This document shows, one piece after another, positions 1-7,544 of a stretch of 64,000 bases of DNA. Under the pieces are notes generated by a model, which saw only the letters and a list, made by a program, of their open reading frames with translations, was not told the origin of the DNA and searched no databases. The position numbers were made by a program, and so were the translations under genes. This stretch comes from Blastococcus sp. TF02A-35 (GTDB lineage Bacteria > Actinomycetota > Actinomycetes > Mycobacteriales > Geodermatophilaceae). Position 1 is the first letter of the stretch. Each line of letters begins with the position of its first letter. The DNA is taken from assembly GCF_004571075.1 (NCBI RefSeq), contig NZ_SPQP01000005.1:91905-155904 (forward strand), in the 5' to 3' direction.

Positions 1-240
1 CGACGACGCGACGTCCACACCGACCTGCACGAGCCGGGTCACGTTCACCGCCGCGGCGGCCGCGATCTCGGCGTCGACGGCCTTGTCGGAGGCCCACTCG
101 CCGTGCTCGTCGTCGGCCGGCCGCTCGCCCAGGACGATGTCGAGGTGCGTGTGGCTGTCCAGGGCGGGCGCCGGGAGGGGCTCCGGGGACGGCGGCGGCT
201 CGCCCCGGCGGTTCGCGCGGGAGGACGCCGACCGGCTCAC
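1..240 (-). CDS. tatD: TatD family metal-dependent hydrolase (5' part; gene continues off the left edge)
   Basis: Only the first 80 codons are present. The GTG start at 240 overlaps the metG stop in a GTGA arrangement, so the two genes are translationally coupled. After a Pro/Arg-rich leader, residues 28-34 read DSHTHLD, the N-terminal metal-binding signature (HxH) of TatD-type deoxyribonucleases of the amidohydrolase fold. Family members hydrolyse DNA 3' ends and act in DNA repair or quality control in the cytosol. The metG-tatD order is conserved in Actinobacteria, which supports the call although the remaining metal ligands lie outside the window. Confidence 0.85.
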   Translation of the reverse strand, partial: MSRSASSRANRRGEPPPSPEPLPAPALDSHTHLDIVLGERPADDEHGEWASDKAVDAEIAAAAAVNVTRLVQVGVDVASS

Positions 241-2030
241 GCGGTGCCCTCGAGACGGGCCAGCTCCTCCTCGACCACCGACTCGTCGAGCTTCTTGAAG
301 ATCGGCGTCGGCGGGGCCAGCGGCGTACCCGAGGGCAGCGGCCGGGAGGCCCAGACCGCCTGGCCGGCGTCGTAGTCGCCGGTGATGATCGGGTACGGCG
401 AGCCGTCGTCCAGGTCCTCGGTCTCCACGATCCGGGGGGCCGGCGACCAGACGCCGGTCCCGCCGAGCGCCTCGTGCACCTTCTGCGCGGAGTGCGGGAG
501 GAACGGGGTGAGCAGCGTGTTGCAGTCGCTGATCGCCTGCAGCGCCGTGTGCAGCACGGTGTCCCGGCGGGCCGGGTCCTCCTTGAGCTTCCACGGCGCC
601 TGGTCCGACAGGTACTTGTTGGCCTCCGACACCACCCGCATCGCCTCGGTGGCCGCGGCCTTCTGCCGGTTGCGGGCCAACAGGTCGCCGATCGGCCCGA
701 AGGCGCTCCGCGTCGTCTCCAGCAGCGCGCGGTCGGCGTCGGTCAGGTCCCCCGGCGTCGGGACGGCGCCGACGTTCTTGGCGGCCATCGAGATGCTCCG
801 GTTGACCAGGTTGCCCCAGCCGGCGACCAGCTCGTCGTTGTTGCGGCGGCGGAACTCCGACCAGGTGAAGTCGGTGTCCTGGTTCTCCGGCCCGGCGACG
901 GCGATGAAGTAGCGCAGCGCGTCGGCGTCGTAGCGGGCGAGGAAGTCGCGCACGTAGATGACGATCTGCCGGCTGCTGGAGAACTTCTTGCCCTCCATGG
1001 TCAGGAACTCGCTGGAGACGACCTCGGTCGGCAGGTTGAGCCGGCCGAGCGAGCCGGGTGTGCCGCCCTTGTCGCCCTCGCCGTTGTAGCCGAGCAGCTG
1101 GGCGGGCCAGATCTCGGAGTGGAAGACGATGTTGTCCTTGCCCATGAAGTAGTAGGCGTCGGAGTCGGGCGACTGCCACCACTGCCGCCAGGCCTCGGGG
1201 TCGCCCGAGCGGCGGGCCCACTCGATCGACGCCGACAGGTAGCCGACGACGGCGTCGAACCACACGTAGATGCGCTTGTCGTTGCGGTCGCGCCAGCCGT
1301 CCAGCGGGACCTTGACGCCCCAGTCGATGTCGCGGGTGTAGCTGCGCGGCTTGAGGTCCTTCAGCAGGTTCACGCTGAAGTTGAGGACGTTCGGCCGCCA
1401 GCTGTTGCGCGTGGCCAGCCAGTCGCCGAGCGCACGGGTGAACGCCGGCAGGTCGAGGAAGTAGTGCTCCTCCTCCACGAACTTCGGCGTCTCGCCGTTG
1501 ATCTTGCTGACCGGGTTGACCAGGTCGATCGGGTCCAGCTGGTTGCCACAGTTGTCGCACTGGTCGCCGCGGGCGCCGTCGTAGCCGCAGATGGGGCAGG
1601 TGCCCTCGATGTAGCGGTCGGGCAGGGTCCGGCCGGTCGACGGGCTGATCGCGCCGAGCGTCGTCCTCGGGAAGACGTAGCCGTTCTTCAGCAGGCCGAG
1701 GAAGATCTCCTGGCTGGTCTGCGCGTGGTTGACCGTCGTGGTGCGGGTGAAGAGGTCGTAGCTCAGCCCGAGGCTGGCCAGGTCGTTGACGATGACCCGG
1801 TTGTTGCGGTCGGCGATCTGCCGCGGCGTGATGCCCTCGGCGTCGGCGGCGACCGTGATCGGGGTGCCGTGCTCGTCGGTGCCGCTGACCATGAGGACCT
1901 TGTCCCCGGCCATGCGGTGGTAGCGGCTGAAGACGTCGGAGGGGACGCCGAACCCGGAGACGTGGCCGATGTGCCGCGGCCCGTTCGCGTAGGGCCAGGC
2001 GACTGCGGTCAGGATGTGCCGATCACTCAC
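237..2030 (-). CDS. metG: Methionyl-tRNA synthetase
   Basis: Charges tRNA-Met with methionine in the cytosol. The 597-residue product carries the class I signatures: HIGH at residues 20-23 inside [10 protein letters not shown], and KFSSS at 349-353 as the KMSKS-loop variant. A zinc knuckle has Cys145, Cys148, Cys158 and Cys161, placing it with the zinc-containing MetG group. The C-terminal anticodon-binding region is present and the protein ends without the extra tRNA-binding domain of some bacterial forms. The start is GTG at 2030, chosen because the family motif begins right after [18 protein letters not shown] and because a -10-like TAGGCT lies exactly 6 nt upstream, suggesting a leaderless transcript. 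It overlaps tatD downstream by 4 bp. Confidence 0.97.
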   Translation of the reverse strand: MSDRHILTAVAWPYANGPRHIGHVSGFGVPSDVFSRYHRMAGDKVLMVSGTDEHGTPITVAADAEGITPRQIADRNNRVIVNDLASLGLSYDLFTRTTTVNHAQTSQEIFLGLLKNGYVFPRTTLGAISPSTGRTLPDRYIEGTCPICGYDGARGDQCDNCGNQLDPIDLVNPVSKINGETPKFVEEEHYFLDLPAFTRALGDWLATRNSWRPNVLNFSVNLLKDLKPRSYTRDIDWGVKVPLDGWRDRNDKRIYVWFDAVVGYLSASIEWARRSGDPEAWRQWWQSPDSDAYYFMGKDNIVFHSEIWPAQLLGYNGEGDKGGTPGSLGRLNLPTEVVSSEFLTMEGKKFSSSRQIVIYVRDFLARYDADALRYFIAVAGPENQDTDFTWSEFRRRNNDELVAGWGNLVNRSISMAAKNVGAVPTPGDLTDADRALLETTRSAFGPIGDLLARNRQKAAATEAMRVVSEANKYLSDQAPWKLKEDPARRDTVLHTALQAISDCNTLLTPFLPHSAQKVHEALGGTGVWSPAPRIVETEDLDDGSPYPIITGDYDAGQAVWASRPLPSGTPLAPPTPIFKKLDESVVEEELARLEGTA

Positions 2031-2036
2031 GGCACG

Positions 2037-2042
2037 AGCCTA
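2037..2042 (-). promoter_or_regulatory. -10 element of metG (leaderless type)
   Basis: TAGGCT on the minus strand, six bases before the metG GTG start. This spacing would place transcription initiation at the start codon itself. The same layout recurs at galU, the mannosyltransferase gene and the Nei gene in this window. No clear Shine-Dalgarno sequence precedes metG. Confidence 0.6.
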
Positions 2043-2078
2043 GGCGGGCCGGCTCGTGCAGGCCGACCCGCGCCCCGA

Positions 2079-2756
2079 TCAGGGGTGGTAGACGACGCTC
2101 GACAGGGGGCTCTCCGGGCTGGGGTCGACCGGGGTGAGCACGGCCAGGCCGGCCAGGCCCAGGCCGATGACGCCCAGGGTCAGGGTGCACAGCGCCCGGT
2201 GCGCCACCGCGGGGTCCGGACGGCGCAGCCGCGGCCGCGGCCCCTGCGCCACCCAGCGGCGGGTGGTGACGGCGTCGGCGAGGAGCAGCTTGGCGACCGG
2301 CAGGGCGACGGCGCCGGCGAAGGCGACCGGGGCCGGCAGGCCGAGGGTCAGCGCCTCCGGGAGCGGGGAGAAGACGGCGACGACGCCGGCCAGCGCGACG
2401 ACCGACAGCTCCACCGACGCGGTGCCGACCAGCAGCCGCCGGCTCGAGCCGTCGACCAGCGCGGCACCGCCACCGGCGGCCAGCACGATCCAGGCGGCCA
2501 GCGCCACGACGCCGCCGACGACCAGCAGCCCGGCCGGGCGCACGGGGGACGCCAGCACGCCGTCGATCTGCGTGAGCCCGGTCGCGAGCAGGCCGACGGC
2601 CTGCAGGACCGACAGCAGGCCGGCGAGCAGCGCGGGAGCGGGCACGCGGCGCAGGGCCTGCCCGGCGTCGGCGCCGTCCGCGGTCGCGGCCGGCCGCTGC
2701 GTGCGGACGGACGGCGGCGCGACGGTGTCGCGGACGTCGAGGACGCTGATCGCCAC
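2079..2756 (-). CDS. Hypothetical multi-pass membrane protein
   Basis: A 225-residue protein I do not recognise. A soluble N-terminal stretch of about 40 residues (MAISVLDVRDTVAPPSV...) precedes about five hydrophobic segments: around residues 40-62, 72-96, 110-130, 138-160 and 190-210, with an Arg-rich loop (TTRRWVAQGPRPRLRR) before the last one. No catalytic or transport motif is visible. The GTG start at 2756 is preceded by AGGGAGAG. The upstream side of the gene contains two perfect inverted repeats, one of which overlaps this ribosome-binding site. It sits between metG and an amino-acid permease on the same strand; no functional link is evident. Confidence 0.6.
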   Translation of the reverse strand: MAISVLDVRDTVAPPSVRTQRPAATADGADAGQALRRVPAPALLAGLLSVLQAVGLLATGLTQIDGVLASPVRPAGLLVVGGVVALAAWIVLAAGGGAALVDGSSRRLLVGTASVELSVVALAGVVAVFSPLPEALTLGLPAPVAFAGAVALPVAKLLLADAVTTRRWVAQGPRPRLRRPDPAVAHRALCTLTLGVIGLGLAGLAVLTPVDPSPESPLSSVVYHP

Positions 2757-2767
2757 GAAGAACTCTC

Positions 2768-2797
2768 CCTGACCGGCGGATGGTGTCTCCGGTCAGG
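2768..2797 (-). promoter_or_regulatory. Hairpin overlapping the ribosome-binding site of the 2079-2756 gene
   Basis: CCTGACCGG (2768-2776) and CCGGTCAGG (2789-2797) form a perfect 9-bp stem with a 12-nt loop. On the minus-strand transcript the second arm runs into the AGGGAGAG ribosome-binding site of the downstream GTG start at 2756, so folding could mask it. Regulation is inferred; only the symmetry is seen. Confidence 0.4.
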
Positions 2798-2803
2798 ACG
2801 GGA

Positions 2804-2839
2804 GGTCGCGCGCCCGACCTGAGCGCCGGGCGCGCGACC
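2804..2839 (-). terminator. Hairpin terminator after the amino-acid permease gene
   Basis: GGTCGCGCGCCCG (2804-2816) pairs perfectly with CGGGCGCGCGACC (2827-2839), a 13-bp GC stem with a 10-nt loop, 23 bases after the permease stop. No T-run follows, as is common for actinobacterial terminators. Confidence 0.6.
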
Positions 2840-2862
2840 CTCACCCCTCGGGGTGAGGCGGC

Positions 2863-4356
2863 TCAGCTCGCCGTGCTCGACGTCTCCTCGGCGGCGCGGG
2901 CCCTGCCCACCCGGCTGTGGGACCGGCCGTAGACGAAGTACGCGCCGATGCCGATGGCCATCCAGACCAGGAACCGGCCCCACGTCTCGGCCGGGAGGTT
3001 GAGCATCAGCCAGAGGCAGGCGACCGCCGAGACGATCGGGAGCACCGGGGAGAACGGCACCCGGAAGGACCGGGGCAGGTCCGGCCGCGTCCGCCGCAGG
3101 ATGACGACGCCGAGCGAGACGAGCAGGAAGGCGAAGAGCGTGCCGATGTTCACCAGCTCGGCGAGGACGTCGAGCGGCACCGCGCCGGCCAGCACGGCGA
3201 CGAAGAGGCCGGTGCCGATGGTGATCCGGTACGGGGTGCCGTAGGTCGGGTGCACCTTGGCCATCCCCGGCGGCAGGAGCCGGTCGCGGCTCATGGCGAA
3301 CAGCACCCGCGACTGGCCGAGCATCAGGATCATCACGACCGACGTCAGGCCCGCGAGCGCGCCCAGGGAGATGAGCCCGGAGAAGACCGGCATCCCCTGC
3401 GCGGAGAACGCGTTGGCCAGCGGCGCCTCGGTGCTCAGCTCGGTGTAGTTCTGCATGCCGACGACGACCAGCGACACCGCCACGTAGAGCACCGTGCAGA
3501 TCAGCAGCGAGCCGATGATGCCGCGGGGCAGGTCCCGCTTGGGGTCCTTGGTCTCCTCGGCGGCGGTCGCGACGATGTCGAAGCCGATGAAGGCGAAGAA
3601 CACGATGCTGGCACCGGCGATGACGCCACCCCAGCCGAAGGTGCCCTGGGCGAAGCCGAGCAGCTCGACCAGCGGGCTGTGCCAGCCGGTGTCGCCCTCC
3701 GCGGCCGGCTGGGCCGGCGGGACGAACGGCGAGTAGTTGTCGGCGGAGAGGTGGAACACGCCGACGGCGATGACCAGCAGGACGATCGCGACCTTGATCG
3801 CGACGATCACCGCGGTGACCCGCGAGGAGAGCTTGATGCCCAGGACCAGGACCGCGGTCATCGCCAGCACGATCGCGACCGCCGGGACGTCGACGGGAGC
3901 GTCGTCCCCGGCGATCGCGCTCGGGAGCTCCAGCCCCAGGTCGCTGAGCAGCTGGCCCAGGTAGCCCGACCAGCCGACCGCGACGGTGGCCGCGCCCAGC
4001 GCCAGCTCCAGGACCAGGTCCCACCCGATGATCCAGGCCAGGAACTCGCCGAAGGTCGCGTAGGAGAACGTGTAGGCCGAGCCGGCGACCGGCACCGTGG
4101 AGGCGAACTCGGCGTAGCAGAGCGCGGCCAGCCCGCAGACGATGCCGGCGATCACGAACGACACGGAGACCGCCGGGCCGGCCTGCTCCTTGGCGACCAC
4201 ACCGGTGAGCACGAAGATGCCCGTCCCGATGATCACGCCGACGCCGAACACGGTGAGGTCCAGGCCCGACAGGTTCTTCCGGAGCCGGTGCTCGGGCTCG
4301 TCGGTGTCCCGGATGGACTCCTCCACCGACTTGATGCGGTGGGTGGTGCCGGCCAC
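2863..4356 (-). CDS. APC-family amino-acid permease (cationic amino-acid transporter type)
   Basis: Integral membrane amino-acid/proton transporter of the APC superfamily, 497 residues with about 12 hydrophobic segments. The first helix carries the family signature GVGVIIGTGIFVLTG, and the sixth-helix region reads FFAFIGFDIVATAAEE, the substrate-pocket motif typical of CAT/YfnA-type permeases. The C-terminus is a short charged tail. I place the start at GTG 4356 (VAGTTHRIKSVEESI) because GAGGAGG lies seven bases upstream; an in-frame start at 4434 would add 26 unconserved residues. The gene is divergent from corA, and its own strong hairpin follows the stop. The substrate (for example lysine or arginine) cannot be told from sequence. 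Confidence 0.85.
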   Translation of the reverse strand: MAGTTHRIKSVEESIRDTDEPEHRLRKNLSGLDLTVFGVGVIIGTGIFVLTGVVAKEQAGPAVSVSFVIAGIVCGLAALCYAEFASTVPVAGSAYTFSYATFGEFLAWIIGWDLVLELALGAATVAVGWSGYLGQLLSDLGLELPSAIAGDDAPVDVPAVAIVLAMTAVLVLGIKLSSRVTAVIVAIKVAIVLLVIAVGVFHLSADNYSPFVPPAQPAAEGDTGWHSPLVELLGFAQGTFGWGGVIAGASIVFFAFIGFDIVATAAEETKDPKRDLPRGIIGSLLICTVLYVAVSLVVVGMQNYTELSTEAPLANAFSAQGMPVFSGLISLGALAGLTSVVMILMLGQSRVLFAMSRDRLLPPGMAKVHPTYGTPYRITIGTGLFVAVLAGAVPLDVLAELVNIGTLFAFLLVSLGVVILRRTRPDLPRSFRVPFSPVLPIVSAVACLWLMLNLPAETWGRFLVWMAIGIGAYFVYGRSHSRVGRARAAEETSSTAS

Positions 4357-4437
4357 GGGGTCCTCCTCGTCCGGCCGGCCGGAGCCGGCGTCCAGTGTCC
4401 CCGGAAGCGTGGCACGGGCGGCGGGGGGCCGCACGCC

Positions 4438-4443
4438 TACGCT
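4438..4443 (+). promoter_or_regulatory. Candidate -10 element for corA
   Basis: TACGCT lies 35 bases before the corA ATG, in the divergent region between the permease and corA, leaving a short leader that includes the GAGGAGG ribosome-binding site. Assigned by pattern only. Confidence 0.35.
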
Positions 4444-4478
4444 GCCTCCGTCCCGATCCCCACGAGGAGGTGCCCGCG

Positions 4479-5600
4479 ATGACCGCAGGTGAGACGCCGC
4501 CGGCCGCCCCGCTCGAGCTGCCGTCGGACGGGGGTCTCGACGGGCCGCCCACGCTGCGCCCGCGCCCGGCCGGCCGCCAGCGCCGCGCCCCCACCCGGCG
4601 CCCCGACGTGGACGCCGTCGTCGACTGCGCGGTCTACGTCGACGGCCGCCGGCAGGAGCCCGTCACGCCGGAGGACGCGCTGCGCGTCGCCCGCGAGCGC
4701 GGCGGCTACGTCTGGCTCGGGCTGTACGCCCCGACCGAGGACGAGCTGGGCGCGATCGCCGAGCGGTACGACCTGCACCCGCTGGCCGTCGAGGACGCCG
4801 TCTACGCCCACCAGCGCCCCAAGCTCGAGCGGTACGACGACGCGCTGTTCATGGTGCTCAAGACCGCGACGTACGTGGAGCACGAGGAGCTGACCGCGAC
4901 CAGCGAGGTGGTCGACACCGGCGAGGTCATGGTCTTCCTCGGCGAGCACTACGTCATCACCGTGCGGCACGGCGAGCACAGCCCGCTGACCGACCTGCGG
5001 CACCGGCTCGAGGAGCAGCGGGAGCTGCTGTGCCTCGGCTCGTCGGCGGTGCTCTACGCCGTCGCCGACCTCGTCGTCGACACCTTCGTGGAGGTCACCG
5101 GCCTGGTGGAGGAGGACGTCGACGAGCTGGAGGCCTCGGTCTTCAGCCCGGAGCGGACCGACGACATCGGGCGGCTCTACCAGCTGAAGCGGGAGCTCAT
5201 GGCGCTGCGGCGGGCGGTGTCCCCGCTGGAGGTGCCGCTGCAGAAGCTGGCCGAGCGCCCGGTCGACGTCGTCCCCGACACGATGCGCTCCTACTTCCGC
5301 GACGTCCTCGACCACGCGATCCGGGTGCGCGACCAGGTCAACGGCCTCGACGAGCTGCTGACCTCGATCCTGCAGGCCTCGCTGGCGCGGACGTCGATGG
5401 CCGACAACGAGGACATGCGGAAGATCTCGGCGTGGGCGGGCATCATCGCCGTCCCGACCGCGATCGCCGGGATCTACGGCATGAACTTCGAGCACATGCC
5501 GGAGCTGGGGTGGCGCTACGGCTACCTCATGGTGTGGCTGGTCATCGTCGGCGCCTGCTTCTTCCTCTACCGCGGCTTCAAGCGCAACGGCTGGCTCTGA
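4479..5600 (+). CDS. corA: CorA-type magnesium/cobalt transporter
   Basis: Forms a pentameric Mg2+/Co2+ channel in the cytoplasmic membrane. The 373-residue protein has the typical long acidic cytosolic N-terminal domain and two C-terminal transmembrane helices. The ion-selectivity motif YGMN is at residues 333-336, followed by the short loop FEHMPE and the final helix, ending in the basic tail FKRNGWL. The ATG at 4479 is chosen because GAGGAGG sits seven bases upstream; an in-frame ATG further upstream lacks such a site. The first 45 residues are Pro/Arg-rich and unconserved. Downstream, seven bases after the stop, begins a long inverted repeat shared with the converging DUF559 gene. Confidence 0.93.
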   Translation: MTAGETPPAAPLELPSDGGLDGPPTLRPRPAGRQRRAPTRRPDVDAVVDCAVYVDGRRQEPVTPEDALRVARERGGYVWLGLYAPTEDELGAIAERYDLHPLAVEDAVYAHQRPKLERYDDALFMVLKTATYVEHEELTATSEVVDTGEVMVFLGEHYVITVRHGEHSPLTDLRHRLEEQRELLCLGSSAVLYAVADLVVDTFVEVTGLVEEDVDELEASVFSPERTDDIGRLYQLKRELMALRRAVSPLEVPLQKLAERPVDVVPDTMRSYFRDVLDHAIRVRDQVNGLDELLTSILQASLARTSMADNEDMRKISAWAGIIAVPTAIAGIYGMNFEHMPELGWRYGYLMVWLVIVGACFFLYRGFKRNGWL

Positions 5601-5606
5601 CGCCTC

Positions 5607-5661
5607 GACTGTGCGCTGGTCCACGTCATCGCGCCCAGTTGAGGTGGACCAGCGCACGGTC
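5607..5661. repeat. Inverted repeat A (right neighbour of corA; covers the DUF559 stop codon)
   Basis: GACTGTGCGCTGGTCCAC at 5607-5624 faces its reverse complement at 5644-5661 with one mismatch, giving an 18-bp stem and a 19-nt loop. The right arm contains the last codons and the first stop base of the DUF559 gene. The arm sequence is shared, apart from one S (G/C) position, with inverted repeat B at 6586-6636. It may also serve as a bidirectional terminator for the converging corA and DUF559 genes. Confidence 0.8.
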
Positions 5662-6529
5662 AGGTCCCGAGCGCGGCCCTCACCGCCACGAGCAGCTCCG
5701 CAGGCCGGTGCAGGTCCGCGGCCGTCACGAACACCACCGTCCACCCCGCGGCCCTCAGCGCGTTGAGCCGCCGGCGGTCCCGGGCGAACTGCTGCGGGTC
5801 CGCGTGCCACAGCCCGTCGTACTCCACCGCGACCTTCAGCTCCGGCCAGGCGAAGTCGACGCGTGCGATGAACCGGACGCCGACCGTGACGCGGAACTGC
5901 GCCACCGGACGGGGCAGGTCGCTGCGGTGCAGGAGCAGGCGCAGCCGCGTCTCCTGGGGTGAGGCGGCGAGGCCGTCGGCCAGGGCGCACACGGCCCGGG
6001 CGCGCACGGACCCGCGGCCGAGACGGGTCGCGGCGAGCGCACGCACCGGCGCCAGGTCCACGATGCCCGAGGCGATCATCCGGTCCACGGCGACGACGGC
6101 CTCGTCCCCGGGCAACGACCCCGCGAGCGCCACGGTCGTGAACACGGGCGTCGTCACCGGCAGGCCGGCGTGCCGCCAGCGGTGCTCCGGCGGGATGCCT
6201 GCCCGCCGCACCCGCAGACCGGGCAGGCGGTGCGGGCCCCTCGTGGGCGGCACGGTCACCTCCACCTCGTCGTCCGCACCCGCCAGGGGCACGTCCCAGA
6301 TCACCGCGGCGCTGCGGCCGGTGACCACCGCCTCCGGGAGGAGCAGGCATGCCGCCTCGGCCCGTACGTGGTGGGTCACCGGCAGCCGCTCGTGGACGTA
6401 GACGTCGTGCAGGAGACGGCGCCACGTCGGGCCGTCGAGCTGCCGCCAGGTGAGGAGTCCGGCGGCGACGGCGTGCGACCCGCGGAAGGCAGTGCTGCGC
6501 AGGGGTTCGGGGACGGCGGCCGGTCGCAT
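5660..6529 (-). CDS. DUF559-domain protein with AbiEi-like N-terminal domain
   Basis: A 289-residue protein of the DUF559 group, whose C-terminal domain belongs to the Vsr-like PD-(D/E)XK nuclease fold. The C-terminal part shows VDFAWPELKVAVEYDG, then H and the run QFARDRRRLNALRAAGWTVV, the recognisable DUF559 core with putative active-site Asp and Glu. The N-terminal half resembles the winged-helix antitoxin domain of AbiEi-type proteins (LLTWRQL...WRRLLHDVYVHERLPV). Start ATG 6529 is chosen because a further upstream start would lie inside inverted repeat B. No toxin partner gene adjoins it. The gene sits alone between converging core genes corA and rsmI and is enclosed by two similar hairpins, which suggests a mobile cassette. 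Nuclease activity is unproven. Confidence 0.75.
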   Translation of the reverse strand: MRPAAVPEPLRSTAFRGSHAVAAGLLTWRQLDGPTWRRLLHDVYVHERLPVTHHVRAEAACLLLPEAVVTGRSAAVIWDVPLAGADDEVEVTVPPTRGPHRLPGLRVRRAGIPPEHRWRHAGLPVTTPVFTTVALAGSLPGDEAVVAVDRMIASGIVDLAPVRALAATRLGRGSVRARAVCALADGLAASPQETRLRLLLHRSDLPRPVAQFRVTVGVRFIARVDFAWPELKVAVEYDGLWHADPQQFARDRRRLNALRAAGWTVVFVTAADLHRPAELLVAVRAALGT

Positions 6530-6585
6530 CCCGAGACCGTGCCGGACAGCCGCGCCGACCGGCCCGGCTGTCCACAGGGCGGCCC

Positions 6586-6636
6586 GACTGTGCGGTGGTC
6601 CACCCCATGCGGGCGTCTCGAGGTGGACCACCGCAC
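6586..6636. repeat. Inverted repeat B (upstream flank of the DUF559 gene, after rsmI)
   Basis: GTGCGGTGGTCCACC at 6590-6604 pairs perfectly with GGTGGACCACCGCAC at 6622-6636 around a 17-nt loop. The left arm with its flank, GACTGTGCGGTGGTCCAC (6586-6603), matches the left arm of repeat A except for one base. It lies 15 bases beyond the rsmI stop and so could terminate rsmI transcription as well. Confidence 0.8.
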
Positions 6637-6650
6637 CCGTGGCGGGAAGG

Positions 6651-7490
6651 TCAGGGCGACTTGGCGGCGACGACGGCGTCGAAGACCGTGCGCTTGGGCA
6701 GCCCGGTCCGGGTGACGACGGCGCGGATCGCGTCCTTGCGGGTCTCTCCCGCCGCCTCCTCCGCGAAGACCGCCGCGGCGATCTCGGCCGCCGTCAGCTC
6801 CACCACGCGCTCGGGCGCCCCGGCCACGACCAGCGTGATCTCGCCCTTCACGCCCTCGGCCGCCCACGCCGCGAGCTCGGCGAGCCCCCCGCGCCGGATC
6901 TCCTCGTAGGTCTTGGTCAGCTCGCGGCACACGGCGGCCTGCCGGTCCGGGCCCAGGACCGCCGCGGCGTCGGTGAGCGCGTCGGCCAGCCGGTGCGGGG
7001 ACTCGAAGAAGACCATCGTCCGCCGCTCGTCGGCCAGCGCGGTGAAGGTCGACCGCCGCTCCCCCGACCTCCGCGGCAGGAACCCCTCGAAGCAGAACCG
7101 GTCCACCGGGAGACCCGAGACGGCGAGCGCGGTGGTGACCGCCGAGGGGCCCGGCACCGAGGTCACGTCGACGCCGGCCTCGATCGCCGCCCGCACCAGC
7201 GTGTAGCCGGGGTCGGAGACCGACGGCATGCCCGCGTCGGTGAGCAGCAGGACCGTCGCCCCCGACGCCAGCGCGTCCAGCAGCCCCGGCAGCCGCGCCT
7301 GCTCCACCGACTCGTGGAAGGTCACCACCCGGCCGGTGAAGGTCACCTCCAGGTCGGCGGCCAGCCGGTGCAGGCGCCGGGTGTCCTCGACGGCGAGGAC
7401 GTCGGCCGTCGCCATCACCGCACGCAGCCGGGGACCGACGTCCCCGGGCTGCCCCAGGGGCGCCCCGCCCAGCACCAGCCGTCCGCTCAC
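6651..7490 (-). CDS. rsmI: 16S rRNA (cytidine-1402-2'-O)-methyltransferase RsmI
   Basis: Methylates the 2'-hydroxyl of C1402 in 16S rRNA using S-adenosylmethionine, fine-tuning decoding. The 279-residue protein has the tetrapyrrole-methylase fold: LVLGGAPLGQPGDVGPRL at the N-terminus, VEDTRR near residue 45, the TDAGMPSVSDPG loop, VPGPSAV, and the GFLPRRSGER segment. The GTG start at 7490 gives VSGRLVLGG, matching the family start. The gene is divergent from the protein mannosyltransferase gene, the same arrangement as Rv1003/Rv1002c in M. tuberculosis. Confidence 0.95.
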   Translation of the reverse strand: MSGRLVLGGAPLGQPGDVGPRLRAVMATADVLAVEDTRRLHRLAADLEVTFTGRVVTFHESVEQARLPGLLDALASGATVLLLTDAGMPSVSDPGYTLVRAAIEAGVDVTSVPGPSAVTTALAVSGLPVDRFCFEGFLPRRSGERRSTFTALADERRTMVFFESPHRLADALTDAAAVLGPDRQAAVCRELTKTYEEIRRGGLAELAAWAAEGVKGEITLVVAGAPERVVELTAAEIAAAVFAEEAAGETRKDAIRAVVTRTGLPKRTVFDAVVAAKSP

Positions 7491-7532
7491 GACGTCGAGC
7501 CTGTCACGACCGGGCCGGGAACCGGTCCCCCC

Positions 7533-7538
7533 TACCCT
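7533..7538 (+). promoter_or_regulatory. -10 element of the mannosyltransferase gene (leaderless type)
   Basis: TACCCT, six bases before the ATG at 7545, with no Shine-Dalgarno sequence between. Predicted transcription start coincides with the start codon. Confidence 0.55.
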
Positions 7539-7544
7539 GGCGGC

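Noticed and set aside
5660..6631. Upstream start at 6631 for the DUF559 gene
   Set aside because: It would run through inverted repeat B and give unconserved residues; ATG 6529 fits the family start better.
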